A stretch of DNA of 64,000 bases, from assembly GCA_964563755.1 (NCBI GenBank), contig CAZLYC010000007.1, positions 1 through 64,000 of the forward strand, given 5' to 3'. The translations under genes were made by a program, and so were the position numbers. This document shows, in pieces, positions 34,104-42,766 of the stretch (its first letter is position 1; every line of letters begins with the position of its first letter). This stretch comes from JABMQF01 sp964563755. Lineage in GTDB: Archaea; Nanobdellota; Nanobdellia; Woesearchaeales; UBA11576. The notes beneath the pieces are model-generated. The model did no database searches and had not been told where the DNA came from. It saw only the letters and a list, made by a program, of their open reading frames with translations.

Positions 34104-35114
34104 TCCTGACGTAAAGTCCCAAGCACCAGATTTGATGTCTGAAAGTATCTCTGAAACCTTCTCCTTAGAGAACTGCGCTCCCTTCTGAGCAACGATATGA
34201 GACGCAAGATAAGAAGCGAAGATGCCTGAATCACGAAGCGACATTCCCTTGCAGAGACCATAAAGGAAACCTGAAGCGAATATATCCCCTGCACCAGTAG
34301 TGTCGACTGCCTTGACTTTCCTTGACGGGATGAACAAAGAACCGGAATCTTTCTTCTTAACAAAAGCTCCGTGCTCACCCACCTTGACTATCGCGATGCT
34401 GCAAAGCGAAGATAGTCTTGACACCGCAGACTCTGCATCATCCACATCGAAAAGCAGTTTCGCTTCTGCCTCATTCGCGAACACTATATCCGCATGGTCT
34501 TCTATCAACCTGAGGAACTCCTGCCTGTAACGCTTGACAGCAAAAGGATCAGCGACATCAAAAACAACCTTCGTGCCGTGCTTCTCAGCAAGAGATACTG
34601 CGTGCAATATCGCCTCTTTTTGTGACTCCGTATCCCAGAGATAACCAGTGAAATACATGAATCTCGCGGAACTTATCATGTCTTCATCCACATCCTCTTT
34701 TGTGAAATTCCTGCACATCCCAAGATGCGTGTTCATGGTACGCTCAGAATCAGGAGTTATCAGTATTACGCTCGAACCAGTGTGCCCAGAACCTTTCTTG
34801 AGCCTTGATATCACTTTGTGAGACAGGATCTGCTCATCATACATCGCGCCGAAATCATCGGCACCTATCTTACCTGCAATAGCAGCCTTGACTCCGAGAT
34901 TCGAAAGCGCTATCATCGTATTCGGGCAGTCACCGCCGCACATCACTTTCTTAGGCTTACTCTCTATGTGAGATATTATCCTGTTGCGCTTCTCATCCTC
35001 GACAAGATGCATCACTCCCTTGTCAACTCCCAGAATAGAAAGCTCGCTATCAGCAACATCGACAAGTATGTCAATCAATGGGTTACCTATGCCATAGACA
35101 TCCAGAGTCTTCAT
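34098..35114 (-). CDS. PfkB-family kinase, adenosine kinase-like
   Basis: 338 residues from the ATG at 35114, which starts the conserved first strand (MKTLDVYGIGNPLIDI). GGDCPNTMIALSNLG (about 58-72) contacts the sugar, and DTTGAGDIFASGF (about 278-290) holds the anion hole and catalytic Asp of the ribokinase family. The 'GNPLID' start and length fit adenosine kinase-like members that phosphorylate nucleosides or sugars with ATP. Substrate unproved. It would suit nucleoside salvage alongside the deoxynucleoside kinase and AMP phosphorylase. Confidence 0.85.
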   Translation of the reverse strand: MKTLDVYGIGNPLIDILVDVADSELSILGVDKGVMHLVEDEKRNRIISHIESKPKKVMCGGDCPNTMIALSNLGVKAAIAGKIGADDFGAMYDEQILSHKVISRLKKGSGHTGSSVILITPDSERTMNTHLGMCRNFTKEDVDEDMISSARFMYFTGYLWDTESQKEAILHAVSLAEKHGTKVVFDVADPFAVKRYRQEFLRLIEDHADIVFANEAEAKLLFDVDDAESAVSRLSSLCSIAIVKVGEHGAFVKKKDSGSLFIPSRKVKAVDTTGAGDIFASGFLYGLCKGMSLRDSGIFASYLASHIVAQKGAQFSKEKVSEILSDIKSGAWDFTSGL

Positions 35115-35204
35115 ACAAAACTCGGAGCAATCAACGCTTATAAACTTTGCCAAGAGGATAAAATTTATATCCTGATTATGTTAAAAAGCTCTCAAGGTGA
35201 TACT

Positions 35205-35660
35205 ATGAAGAAAATAATGATTATGATATTATCAATACTGCTTCTTACAGCAATCATAGCAGGATGCGCAAAGCAGGAAGAACCAAAAGAGATACCTGCT
35301 CCAGCACCAGCTCCTACAAAGACAGTGACTGCAGCGCCAGAACCTAAACCTGTCACAACGACCACTACAAAGACAACAACAGCGACAACACCTGCAGCGA
35401 CAGATACTATGACACTTGAAGAGGAAGAAGTGAAAGCGGAAGACACCGCAAAACTTTTCGTCAAAAGCCTCGACGGCTACAAGAACCAGAACGGACGAGA
35501 GCTGCAGATACAATCTTCAGTAAAATCAGGTTGCACAGGCTGCTGGATAGTCGAGCTGAAATTCTCAAGAGACATGCAATACTTCCCTGAAAAGGAAGAG
35601 ATAATAAAAGTCAGGGTACAGCTCAAGAACTGGAAGATGGACAGCTACACGTTCGGTTAA
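35205..35660 (+). CDS. Lipoprotein with Thr/Pro-rich linker
   Basis: 151 residues. A lipobox (TAIIAGC) is followed by an Ala/Pro/Thr-rich linker (about 25-70) and a small domain of about 80 residues with CTGC and alternating strands. The ATG follows aaggtgat. The same build (lipobox, low-complexity stalk, small beta domain) is seen in the cupredoxin-like lipoprotein at 22.8 kb. Function unknown. Confidence 0.7.
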   Translation: MKKIMIMILSILLLTAIIAGCAKQEEPKEIPAPAPAPTKTVTAAPEPKPVTTTTTKTTTATTPAATDTMTLEEEEVKAEDTAKLFVKSLDGYKNQNGRELQIQSSVKSGCTGCWIVELKFSRDMQYFPEKEEIIKVRVQLKNWKMDSYTFG

Positions 35661-35684
35661 TAGAAATACTTTTAATCTTTTAAC

Positions 35685-36389
35685 TTATTTCTTCGACATC
35701 TTCCATAGCATGTTGAAATGCTGCATATACATGTGAGCAACAATCTTAGAGCGTATCACTATGCTTAGGAAGATAGGTTCCCAGATGTTTATGTTCACAT
35801 TGTCGCCGTATATCATGACTGAAGAAGGATTGCTGTATTCGGGCGGTAGATATCTCATCTCTGTAAAATGCGAAGGCTCAATATTCCTTTTTGTGTAAAT
35901 GCCCACATACTTAAGACCACGCTTCTTCAATGTAGAAAGCCAATACTCAGCAAAAACAGGAAAATTCTTCCTCAACAGTCCTTCGCCGCCAATCCTGTAA
36001 ACATCAGAGTTCTTCCTCAATACGTCGCGGAACGCAGCCTTCATGCCCTCATAACCCTTATACACCTCTACATTCACCTGATCCTTGGTCTGCTTGGAGA
36101 GTTCCAGTATCTGCGGAAACACATCATCTAGATAACGACGCTTCTCATCAATGAAATTGTAAAGATCCTTAGGGTCAGAGACCTGGAACTCCATGCTCCT
36201 TCCTTCCTTTGTGAAAGTTATGATTCCTTTTTCTTTCAGCTGCTCAAGAATATCATAGATGTTCGTCCTGTGCATGCCAGAATGCTTAGCGATGTCACCG
36301 ACAGAACATTTACCCAAAGAAAGCACGCTATTGTAGACAACAGATTCTGATTCAGAAAGACCAATGTTCTTAAGATTGACCCGCACCAT
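35685..36389 (-). CDS. TrmB-family transcriptional regulator
   Basis: 234 residues. The N-terminal winged helix (GLSESESVVYNSVLSLGKCS followed by VGDIAKHSGMHRTNIYDIL, about 10-50) is typical of TrmB. A coiled dimer segment (about 75-100) and a C-terminal effector-binding-like domain follow. TrmB regulators usually sense sugars in archaea. A TATA-like tataaata-type sequence lies in the upstream region. No sugar transporter is adjacent, so the target is unknown. Confidence 0.85.
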   Translation of the reverse strand: MVRVNLKNIGLSESESVVYNSVLSLGKCSVGDIAKHSGMHRTNIYDILEQLKEKGIITFTKEGRSMEFQVSDPKDLYNFIDEKRRYLDDVFPQILELSKQTKDQVNVEVYKGYEGMKAAFRDVLRKNSDVYRIGGEGLLRKNFPVFAEYWLSTLKKRGLKYVGIYTKRNIEPSHFTEMRYLPPEYSNPSSVMIYGDNVNINIWEPIFLSIVIRSKIVAHMYMQHFNMLWKMSKK

Positions 36390-36594
36390 GTACGATAAAT
36401 ATTTATAGCAGAACAGATATATAATACTTTTGAGCTTGAACGAGAAAAGTTATGCGAAAGCATAAGCTCAGAGTGTTGTCTGGTAAAATACAACAAATCG
36501 CAAAAAGGCGTATAAGCGCTTTATAATTGATTTCTAAGGCATGAAATTAACACGAATCATGTGTTGAATGTCGTCTAATAGTAGACAATTTAAT

Positions 36595-36602
36595 TTTATA
36601 TA
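36595..36602 (+). promoter_or_regulatory. TATA box of the methyltransferase gene
   Basis: tttatata centred about 26 nt before the ATG at 36624. That spacing places the transcription start at or next to the start codon, so the mRNA is probably leaderless. Confidence 0.6.
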
Positions 36603-36623
36603 CTCCGCAGGTCTAACTATTCT

Positions 36624-37307
36624 ATGGAGAGCATAAACGCAGAACCTAGCGGGAGCTATTTTTGGCTCTACGAAAAAAAGCATGAAGATAACCAGTATAA
36701 TTACACCAAGATACACACTCCTAACCCTCTCGCAGAAAGACTGGTCAGGCAAAAAATAGTAAGCGCAGGAAAGACAGTCCTTGAACTCGGATGCGGGTCA
36801 GGAAGAGACATGATAAGCTTCGTCAGCGCTGGCGCGAGAGGAATAGGAGTCGACATGAGCATAACCGCACTCATAAAGCTGCTACAGAGCAAGAAAGAGA
36901 GATGCATCTGCAGTCCGCTTGAAATACATAACACTGATTTTTCAGAAGTCCTAGAGAACACATTCGGATGCGATGTCATATACTCATACTCCACATTACA
37001 TTACTATACTGATGATGACCTATCCAGGCTGCTCCGACTGATCCATGACGCGCTGAAGCACGACGGAGTATTCGCCTTCGCAGTAAAAAGCCAAAAAGAC
37101 GGATTCTTCAGCGCAAAAAATGACGAAACACTTCAAACATGTGCAGACGGCGTAAGACGAAGATTCTTCACAGAAGATGAGCTTTTCCTACTGCTTGAAG
37201 AAGCAAGGTTCGATGTAATCGACCACAGGAAAACCATCATAAAAGGATATGATTTTCCGGGCAACGTATCTGAATTCCACGAAATAATAGCGATGAAGGC
37301 ACACTGA
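36624..37307 (+). CDS. Class I SAM-dependent methyltransferase
   Basis: 227 residues. Motif I is VLELGCGSGRD (about 53-63), the acidic post-I residue is in GIGVDMS, and IYSYSTLHYY (about 120) is the motif IV region. A helical N terminus of about 40 residues precedes the Rossmann fold. Overall it is a UbiE/type 11-like small-molecule methyltransferase; substrate unknown. Confidence 0.8.
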   Translation: MESINAEPSGSYFWLYEKKHEDNQYNYTKIHTPNPLAERLVRQKIVSAGKTVLELGCGSGRDMISFVSAGARGIGVDMSITALIKLLQSKKERCICSPLEIHNTDFSEVLENTFGCDVIYSYSTLHYYTDDDLSRLLRLIHDALKHDGVFAFAVKSQKDGFFSAKNDETLQTCADGVRRRFFTEDELFLLLEEARFDVIDHRKTIIKGYDFPGNVSEFHEIIAMKAH

Positions 37308-37434
37308 AAGATTTTTAGAAACTGCAGAAAACACAACCATCAGGTGCAAAAACCAACAATTAACGAGCCACCCAGTATAAAAACCAAAACGCCACAAACA
37401 AACATTAGAATAAACCATTCGGAGGGGCGAACAC

Positions 37435-37716
37435 ATGACAAAGAAACCTGACCTAGAGCAAGTGCTGAACGCAGTCAATCTTGCGAAAAATCTTGATGAC
37501 GGAGAGAAAATTGAAATAAAGAATGATGACGGTTGGTTCACTGAGCCAGAACAGACGATAAAAAGAGACGGTGACGAGATACATGTCTACAAAGGATACG
37601 ACGGAATCTTCAGCACACCAGAATACACGATAAAAAAAGACGGAGACGGCCTAGAAGTGCATGAAGGATACGCAGGATGGTTCAGCACACCAGTACTGAA
37701 AGTAGAGAAAAAATAA
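37435..37716 (+). CDS. Small tandem-repeat beta protein
   Basis: 93 residues. After a helical N terminus, a unit of about 24-26 residues repeats: 'DDGWFTEPEQTIKRDGDEIH', then 'YDGIFSTPEYTIKKDGDGLE', then 'YAGWFSTPVLKVEKK'. The W/I-F-[ST]-x-P core is constant. The ATG is preceded by ggaggggcgaacac. It looks like a small beta-repeat fold; function unknown. Confidence 0.68.
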   Translation: MTKKPDLEQVLNAVNLAKNLDDGEKIEIKNDDGWFTEPEQTIKRDGDEIHVYKGYDGIFSTPEYTIKKDGDGLEVHEGYAGWFSTPVLKVEKK

Positions 37717-37760
37717 TCATTGATTCAAATAACAGATAATAAATCCGGGGGAGACGAAAA

Positions 37761-38003
37761 ATGGGACTAGATAGCAGAATACAGACAATGGAATGCAGAC
37801 ATCTAAATGACGTCTACATACTTCTGACTGAAAAAGAAGGAAAAATATATGGAATCTGCACACTGGCAAGAGAAGCACAGTCTTCAAGCCGCTTTTTACA
37901 GACAACAGAAGAAAGACTAAAAGAGCTAGGATGCCCTAGCTCACAAAACGGCATCTTTTCAAAAGGATGCCCGTACAACAGCGGGGGTTACACTGAGCTT
38001 TAA
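37761..38003 (+). CDS. Small hypothetical protein
   Basis: 80 residues, preceded by cgggggagacgaaaa (strong ribosome site). Contains four Cys (at about 12, 33, 58, 69) without a standard spacing. It follows the tandem-repeat protein by 44 nt. No family recognised. Confidence 0.6.
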   Translation: MGLDSRIQTMECRHLNDVYILLTEKEGKIYGICTLAREAQSSSRFLQTTEERLKELGCPSSQNGIFSKGCPYNSGGYTEL

Positions 38004-38030
38004 AACAGAAACACATATGAAAACCACAGA

Positions 38031-38038
38031 TATAAATA
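38031..38038 (+). promoter_or_regulatory. TATA box that fixes the start of the Nudix gene
   Basis: tataaata centred 27-28 nt before the ATG at 38062. It lies inside the longer possible ORF starting at 38017, so the downstream ATG is the better start (leaderless). Confidence 0.6.
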
Positions 38039-38061
38039 CCCGAAATTACATACTTTTTGGC

Positions 38062-39078
38062 ATGGGTGGCATGGACAAAGATCCTTGGACAAGCATAACC
38101 TGCTACGATGACCTGTACCAGCAGTGCTCTAGAGACAGGGCGCTCGACACCATAGTCAGGGCTGTGCACAAATGCGAATTCCTTAAGACAAAAGAGCAGT
38201 ATTGCAAGTTCTGCACCATAGAAAGACCGGACGAAGACCAGCCAGTATCCCCAAAGAGCAGCCTTGTAAACCATATACGAAAAGAAGAGCAACTGCCGTT
38301 GTACTGCTATCACGAAAACAAGTGCAGCTTGTATCATGAGAAAATCGAAGCAATAAAAAAAGAAGACGAAGAGCTTCTTGAGAAGGCCTGCCGCGAGAGC
38401 GAAGTAGAATACATCTCTCCAGGAGAAAAAACCACCAATTATGTCCAGGAATTCTGCGAAAACTATTTCCGCATAAGAGGAAGGAACTACCCTGTCAAGG
38501 AATTCGATGACAAGGGCGAGAAGAAAAAGATGCCGTATCTCATAAAGCACGGAATAGAAGTCCCAATCATATGCTCAGCGACACTCATAGTAAAAGAAGA
38601 CACAAAAGATGAATCCGGCAATATAGTTCCAGCATACCTCCTCATGCAGGAGGCGAAGAAAGGCTCTGGGACAAAAAGATTCGACGCAGGAAAATTCGAC
38701 CTTCCCGGCGGAGCGCTTGAATGGGGAGAGACATTCGAAGAATGCGCAATAAGAGAGTTCAAGGAAGAGACTGGCGCAGAACAGCTGACAATAACCGGAG
38801 CAGTAGGACTTGCCGAGAGGATAAACAAGAACGGAAGGCTCATCTGGAAAGCAGTCTACACAGGCAGCGTCGGCACAGAGACAAGGCAGGCAATACGCGC
38901 AGAGGACTCTAAAGGTTTCGCGTTCTTCGAGGCAGGTTCACTACGACAGATATGCAGGCTCGGCCTCATAAAGACACTAGACATAATGCTCATGGTCAAC
39001 AGGATAGAGAAAGGAATGATAATTGACAAAGAGAAGATAGGCACAAAAGAGAGCATAATAAGACTAGGATGGGATTAG
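38062..39078 (+). CDS. Nudix hydrolase with Cys-rich N-terminal domain
   Basis: 338 residues. The N-terminal 110 or so residues contain Cys/His groups (CYDDLYQQC, KCEFL, YCKFC, YCYHENKC) suggesting a metal-binding domain. A Nudix fold follows from about 180, with a Nudix box starting GGALEWGETFEE and continuing AIREFKEETGAE (about 222-245). It should hydrolyse a nucleoside-diphosphate derivative. The fusion to a Cys-rich domain is not one I recognise. Copy A of the structured element begins 9 nt after the stop codon. Confidence 0.82.
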   Translation: MGGMDKDPWTSITCYDDLYQQCSRDRALDTIVRAVHKCEFLKTKEQYCKFCTIERPDEDQPVSPKSSLVNHIRKEEQLPLYCYHENKCSLYHEKIEAIKKEDEELLEKACRESEVEYISPGEKTTNYVQEFCENYFRIRGRNYPVKEFDDKGEKKKMPYLIKHGIEVPIICSATLIVKEDTKDESGNIVPAYLLMQEAKKGSGTKRFDAGKFDLPGGALEWGETFEECAIREFKEETGAEQLTITGAVGLAERINKNGRLIWKAVYTGSVGTETRQAIRAEDSKGFAFFEAGSLRQICRLGLIKTLDIMLMVNRIEKGMIIDKEKIGTKESIIRLGWD

Positions 39079-39087
39079 AGTTCTAGA

Positions 39088-39184
39088 AGCATTGCCACCT
39101 AGCGAGCGTCATATATTGGTTCCATAACTCCTGCAGTTGGGCGAAAAGAAGCAGATACTTAATCAATGCGAGCGTGGCAATGCT
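39088..39184 (+). ncRNA. Structured 3' element, copy A
   Basis: 97 nt. The outer arms agcattgccac and gtggcaatgct form an 11-bp stem. Inside the arms lie CTAGCGAGC on the 5' side, a central CTGCAGTTGGGCGAA, and TGCGAGC on the 3' side. The element begins 9 nt after the stop codon of the Nudix gene, in that gene's direction, and ends 6 nt before the stop of the convergent zinc-ribbon gene. Proposed to be part of the mRNA 3' end or a separate small RNA. Confidence 0.6.
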
Positions 39185-39190
39185 GCTGAC

Positions 39191-39583
39191 TTAAAAGAAA
39201 TTATAATTCGAGCTTATCGGAGTGCTGCAGTTGGGGCAGTTCCTTGGGTAGCCTCGCTCATTGTCAAACATGAATGAGTAACCGCACTTCCTGCACTTCT
39301 GCTTTGTCTTAGAACCTTCAGAAACAAGTTTAGTGGATGTAGGTTTAGGAGCAGCCTTAACAGGAGCTGCCTTCACAGGATTTGATTGTACAGCAGTTAT
39401 CGTAGAAGGTTTCAACGCAGGAGACGGTGCTCTTACTGGATTGGCCTTGAGCCTTCGCTCCTCGACACACTTCCTGCAGACCATCATGCCGTAGACAGGA
39501 TCAAGAGTGAACTCATTAGAACCCGCGGGCTTGCCGCAACGCTTGCACTTTACCTGAACTCCGCCTTGTAACGCTGGTGACAT
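39191..39583 (-). CDS. Protein with two zinc ribbons joined by an Ala/Pro linker
   Basis: 130 residues from the ATG at 39583, 27-28 nt after a TATA-like tttaaata (39607-39614). The N-terminal CKRCG...CRKC and C-terminal CRKCGYSF...CPNCS zinc ribbons flank a Pro/Ala/Lys/Val-rich linker. The second ribbon has the 'KCRKCGYSFMF' look of a rubredoxin-like or RNA polymerase-type finger. Function unknown. Confidence 0.7.
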   Translation of the reverse strand: MSPALQGGVQVKCKRCGKPAGSNEFTLDPVYGMMVCRKCVEERRLKANPVRAPSPALKPSTITAVQSNPVKAAPVKAAPKPTSTKLVSEGSKTKQKCRKCGYSFMFDNERGYPRNCPNCSTPISSNYNFF

Positions 39584-39670
39584 AAGATGATTCAATGCTA
39601 AACTATTATTTAAACCTGATGCTGTTTCAAACACCAAAAGTATTTAAATATTAATAAATATGAAGAAACA

Positions 39671-41722
39671 ATGGCATTCTTGGACAGATTGACCAAAAAA
39701 GGACGTGAACGCATAAGCCTTGGCAATTGGCTAGATAAGACAAAGACAATCTTCCAGCAGGAAATAATATCACTGCAACACCTAAAAGACGTAAGCGAAC
39801 AGAAATTCGAATTCTTACACAAGATAAACGAACTATGGACTGGCAAGTGGGAAGGCGCGGAACAGCTATACTCCAAGATACCAGAACTAATAACAAAAGA
39901 AATCAACTATCTTAAAGACCTCCAGGTACAGCTAAATGATGAAGACAAGCTACTAAAACTGCTCCTGAAAGAAGAGAGCCACATAGGGTTCTCGAAGGAT
40001 TGGCGCAAGAAAGAACAGGAATCGCTGAAATCCCTGAAAAAAGAGATTGACAAAGATGAATCCCTGCAAGGTTATGGATTAGAAAAAGAATACAAAAGAC
40101 TCAACACGATACTATCGACTGCGAAAGACCTTCAAGCACAAGACAAATTCCTGCTCGAGAACCTCAAAGGACAAAAAGAAATCTTCTCAAAAAAAGGAGA
40201 CTGGAGATTCTTGTCTGACAAGGACACAAGAACAAGCTTCATGAATGCATTGGCATTAGAGAAGAAATATGTTGAAAACATAAAAACAATCCTCGAAACC
40301 TCTTCAGAAACTTTAAAAAAACTATTGACCTTTGAAATGCACAGCAGAACTTCAGAAAAGATACTCTTCAGCGAGGATTTCACAATCATTGCAGAAAGAA
40401 ACCAGAACTCTCATGAAAATAATGACTTTGTACTGAAACTCTGCCCCAAAAGCTCACCAAACATATTCACCACTGTGAACCCTCACACTTCTTTTTTCAG
40501 AGTAAATATCAAGACAAACTCTGACACACTTGAAGTCCTATCGCTGGAACGAGAAGAGCATGATACTGGAGGCACGTATCCTCTTGATACAAGAATAATA
40601 TCCTCTTTTGAAAACAAAGGAGAAGACTCCGCGCACCACATAAAATTAAAGGTACGCGACACAAGAAAACTGCTGCACCAGAACCAAGAGTTAAGCGTAA
40701 CATTGACAGTTGAGACCGACCACAACAAAGCAGAGAGAACATACTATCTTAAAGACATACAGCAGATAAGGAACTCTATAAATGAACAGAGAAAACCAGA
40801 AGACTTATTCTATGATGATCTGATACTAGTAAGAGCATTCAATGAAAAATATCTAGAAAAAGAAAGGCTCACAAAAAATAAAGTTCTATACGCATCTCCT
40901 ATGCGTGAAACAATACATTTCTCGCTCAACCACTTTGTACTAAGTCACGGCCAAGGCTCATGGGACGACACAGATACGGTCATACTCATACCATTCAACA
41001 AGGCTTACGAACTGAACAAGAATAATCTGTATGGCGGAGTCGCTTCAGACGTCTTCTTCGTAGGATTCATCAGGGTCCCAGCAGCAGACTCTGTAATACT
41101 GACTAAAGAACGCCTTGAGACAAAAGAAGGATTCATGAACAGAGTAAATACAGAGATAAAAAAACTAGGCTACCCTGTTACAGCAGGCGGACGCCTGACG
41201 GATTATAACGTCGACAAAGACCCGTTGCTCGATCCTGTCTGGTACAAGTTCTGCGAGGAACATAAACTCTCAATAGGAAACCATACATTCACAGAATTCG
41301 GACCACCCTCAAGCGGAGACGCCCAATGGCTGATAGACAATTCAAAAAGAGACAGAAAATTAGATGCTCTCTTAAAGAAAAAATTATTAGAACTCCTTGA
41401 AAAACATGAGATTGAAACCAAAAATCTGGGTGAGGAAGGCATAAGACAGCTCGTAGACAAACTAGACTCAAGATTATTTGCTCTCCACATAAGAAAACTC
41501 GCATTAGAACTGTTACAGCCTGAAACATACACCAAATACAATAAGTTCATCAATGCATGGCTATCATACTGGAATAACAAAGCCAAAAAAACAAAGCTTG
41601 AAACCGGCGGCATGAAAGAAAGGTATGACAAGGAAGACCTGACAAGACTGCTCAACAAGCTAGTCCTTGAAGAAAAGAGAAAAACACAAGACTTTCGTCC
41701 AGAGGAACGGAATCACATTTAA
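39671..41722 (+). CDS. Large hypothetical protein with N-terminal coiled coil
   Basis: 683 residues. The first about 230 residues are coiled-coil helices. A mixed alpha/beta region (about 235-560) includes PMRETIHFSLNHFV followed by a short SHGQGSWDD loop and TVILIPF, and the C-terminal 120 residues are helical and charged. No signal or membrane helix. TATA-like tatttaaa lies about 27 nt upstream (leaderless). The orphan at 54.3-56.0 kb has a comparable build (helical first half, compact second half), but clear homology was not seen. Confidence 0.6.
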   Translation: MAFLDRLTKKGRERISLGNWLDKTKTIFQQEIISLQHLKDVSEQKFEFLHKINELWTGKWEGAEQLYSKIPELITKEINYLKDLQVQLNDEDKLLKLLLKEESHIGFSKDWRKKEQESLKSLKKEIDKDESLQGYGLEKEYKRLNTILSTAKDLQAQDKFLLENLKGQKEIFSKKGDWRFLSDKDTRTSFMNALALEKKYVENIKTILETSSETLKKLLTFEMHSRTSEKILFSEDFTIIAERNQNSHENNDFVLKLCPKSSPNIFTTVNPHTSFFRVNIKTNSDTLEVLSLEREEHDTGGTYPLDTRIISSFENKGEDSAHHIKLKVRDTRKLLHQNQELSVTLTVETDHNKAERTYYLKDIQQIRNSINEQRKPEDLFYDDLILVRAFNEKYLEKERLTKNKVLYASPMRETIHFSLNHFVLSHGQGSWDDTDTVILIPFNKAYELNKNNLYGGVASDVFFVGFIRVPAADSVILTKERLETKEGFMNRVNTEIKKLGYPVTAGGRLTDYNVDKDPLLDPVWYKFCEEHKLSIGNHTFTEFGPPSSGDAQWLIDNSKRDRKLDALLKKKLLELLEKHEIETKNLGEEGIRQLVDKLDSRLFALHIRKLALELLQPETYTKYNKFINAWLSYWNNKAKKTKLETGGMKERYDKEDLTRLLNKLVLEEKRKTQDFRPEERNHI

Positions 41723-41791
41723 AATAATTTATGCAAATAACGCATTCTAGAGAACAGGATGAACCCTGAGGGCAGTTTCGTTTATTGAACT

Positions 41792-42340
41792 TTACGTCAA
41801 TTCCCTTTTTAGCATCTTATGTGCTCTATTTATCTCTTTAAATTTTTCTGCGTCACCTGTTTCTGTATCCGGGTGATGTTTTTTCGCAAGATTCTTGTAA
41901 GCCTTGTCGATTACATTCAAGTCATTGACATCATGATCAAGACCGAGAGCAACTCTTGCTTCTTTACGTTTTTTCGCTATATCAATATCCTCAGAGAATT
42001 CCTTTAGAAAATCATCAATAGTCATCCTTCCTTCAATCAACGCAGTTATGTTAAAATCAACCACTTTAAAGACAACATAGAGATTCTCAACGTATTTATT
42101 TCTAGAGTTGTGGCTATAATGCAGATGCCATCCATCAAAAAACCAGGAAACAGAAGCAGGCGCTTTCTTTATTCCATTCGGTTCAAGCTCAATATCAACA
42201 TCATCAACCGTAAGACCAAGCCTGCTTATGCTTGTGATTATCTTATTCTTGAACTGCATCGCCCGTCTATTGAACGAATCAGTAATAGACACTGCTTCGA
42301 ATTCATACCCTTTAACTGTTATTTTAGCAATAGTTCTCAC
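41792..42340 (-). CDS. Membrane-independent DnaJ-like protein with C-terminal J domain
   Basis: 182 residues from a GTG at 42340. Longer in-frame starts would run into tRNA-Ser(UGA), so this start is chosen. The N-terminal about 110 residues are an unrecognised alpha/beta domain; the last about 65 form a J domain (ALGLDHDVNDLNVIDKAYKN then LAKKHHPDT). HHPD replaces the usual HPD with an extra His and keeps the His-Pro-Asp needed to stimulate Hsp70. A C-terminal J domain is unusual (most are N-terminal). Confidence 0.75.
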   Translation of the reverse strand: MRTIAKITVKGYEFEAVSITDSFNRRAMQFKNKIITSISRLGLTVDDVDIELEPNGIKKAPASVSWFFDGWHLHYSHNSRNKYVENLYVVFKVVDFNITALIEGRMTIDDFLKEFSEDIDIAKKRKEARVALGLDHDVNDLNVIDKAYKNLAKKHHPDTETGDAEKFKEINRAHKMLKRELT

Positions 42341-42371
42341 ACACCAAAAAAGAATAAACGCCGCCGTCCAG

Positions 42372-42394
42372 CAAATGGTTACGCCCATTTGATA
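42372..42394 (+). repeat. Near-palindrome shared with the tRNA-Ser(CGA) intron
   Basis: 23 nt, caaatg-ggttacgcc-style loop-catttg then ata; 22 of 23 bases match the first 23 nt of the tRNA-Ser(CGA) intron (22673-22695, opposite strand). It lies just downstream of tRNA-Ser(UGA) and upstream of the DnaJ-like gene. The adjacent acgccgccgtccag (42358-42371) resembles a tRNA-Ser 3' end. Confidence 0.6.
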
Positions 42395-42451
42395 GTCAAC
42401 ATCCGGTGCGATTTCACTAGCGTTCAATCGCACGTCATAAAAGATTACGAC

Positions 42452-42562
42452 GCCGCCGCCCAGATTTGAACTGGAATATCCTTTCGGAAACAGGTTGTCT
42501 AGGTACCGTTTACACGGCGGTCGATTCAAGACCTGCGCAGTACCAGGTTGTGCCACGGCGGC
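42452..42562 (-). tRNA. tRNA-Ser(UGA) with 28-nt intron
   Basis: Class II tRNA. Acceptor GCCGCCG/CGGCGGC and discriminator G match the CGA tRNA. The anticodon stem is CAGGT/ACCTG and the loop reads CTTGAA plus A, giving anticodon UGA. Variable arm 14 nt (TCC-GAAA-GGA), T arm TCCAG/CTGGG with one U-G pair. Intron at 42497-42524, canonical 37/38 position. Confidence 0.92.
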
Positions 42563-42766
42563 AAAAGATGATTCTGAGTTTATGACAATGATTTAAAAAA
42601 GTATTGATTAGTGTGACCCCTCACAAAAGATGCTTCGAGGATGTAAATCCTGAAAGAAGATAGCTAAATTTTGGTGTCTATATAGTGACAGATGAAAAAT
42701 CGAATGTTTTTCTGATATCAAAATTTATTGTTCTATTAACCTGAATAGACCAGAACATTCCCCTAA

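Noticed and set aside
42358..42451. A third tRNA-Ser gene left of tRNA-Ser(UGA)
   Set aside because: Only the acceptor-like acgccgccg and the intron-like hairpin are present; no anticodon, D or T arms can be formed.
42600..42700. A possible box C/D guide RNA (agatgaa ... ctga)
   Set aside because: Only one weak C and D pair is seen, without the second pair or correct spacing.
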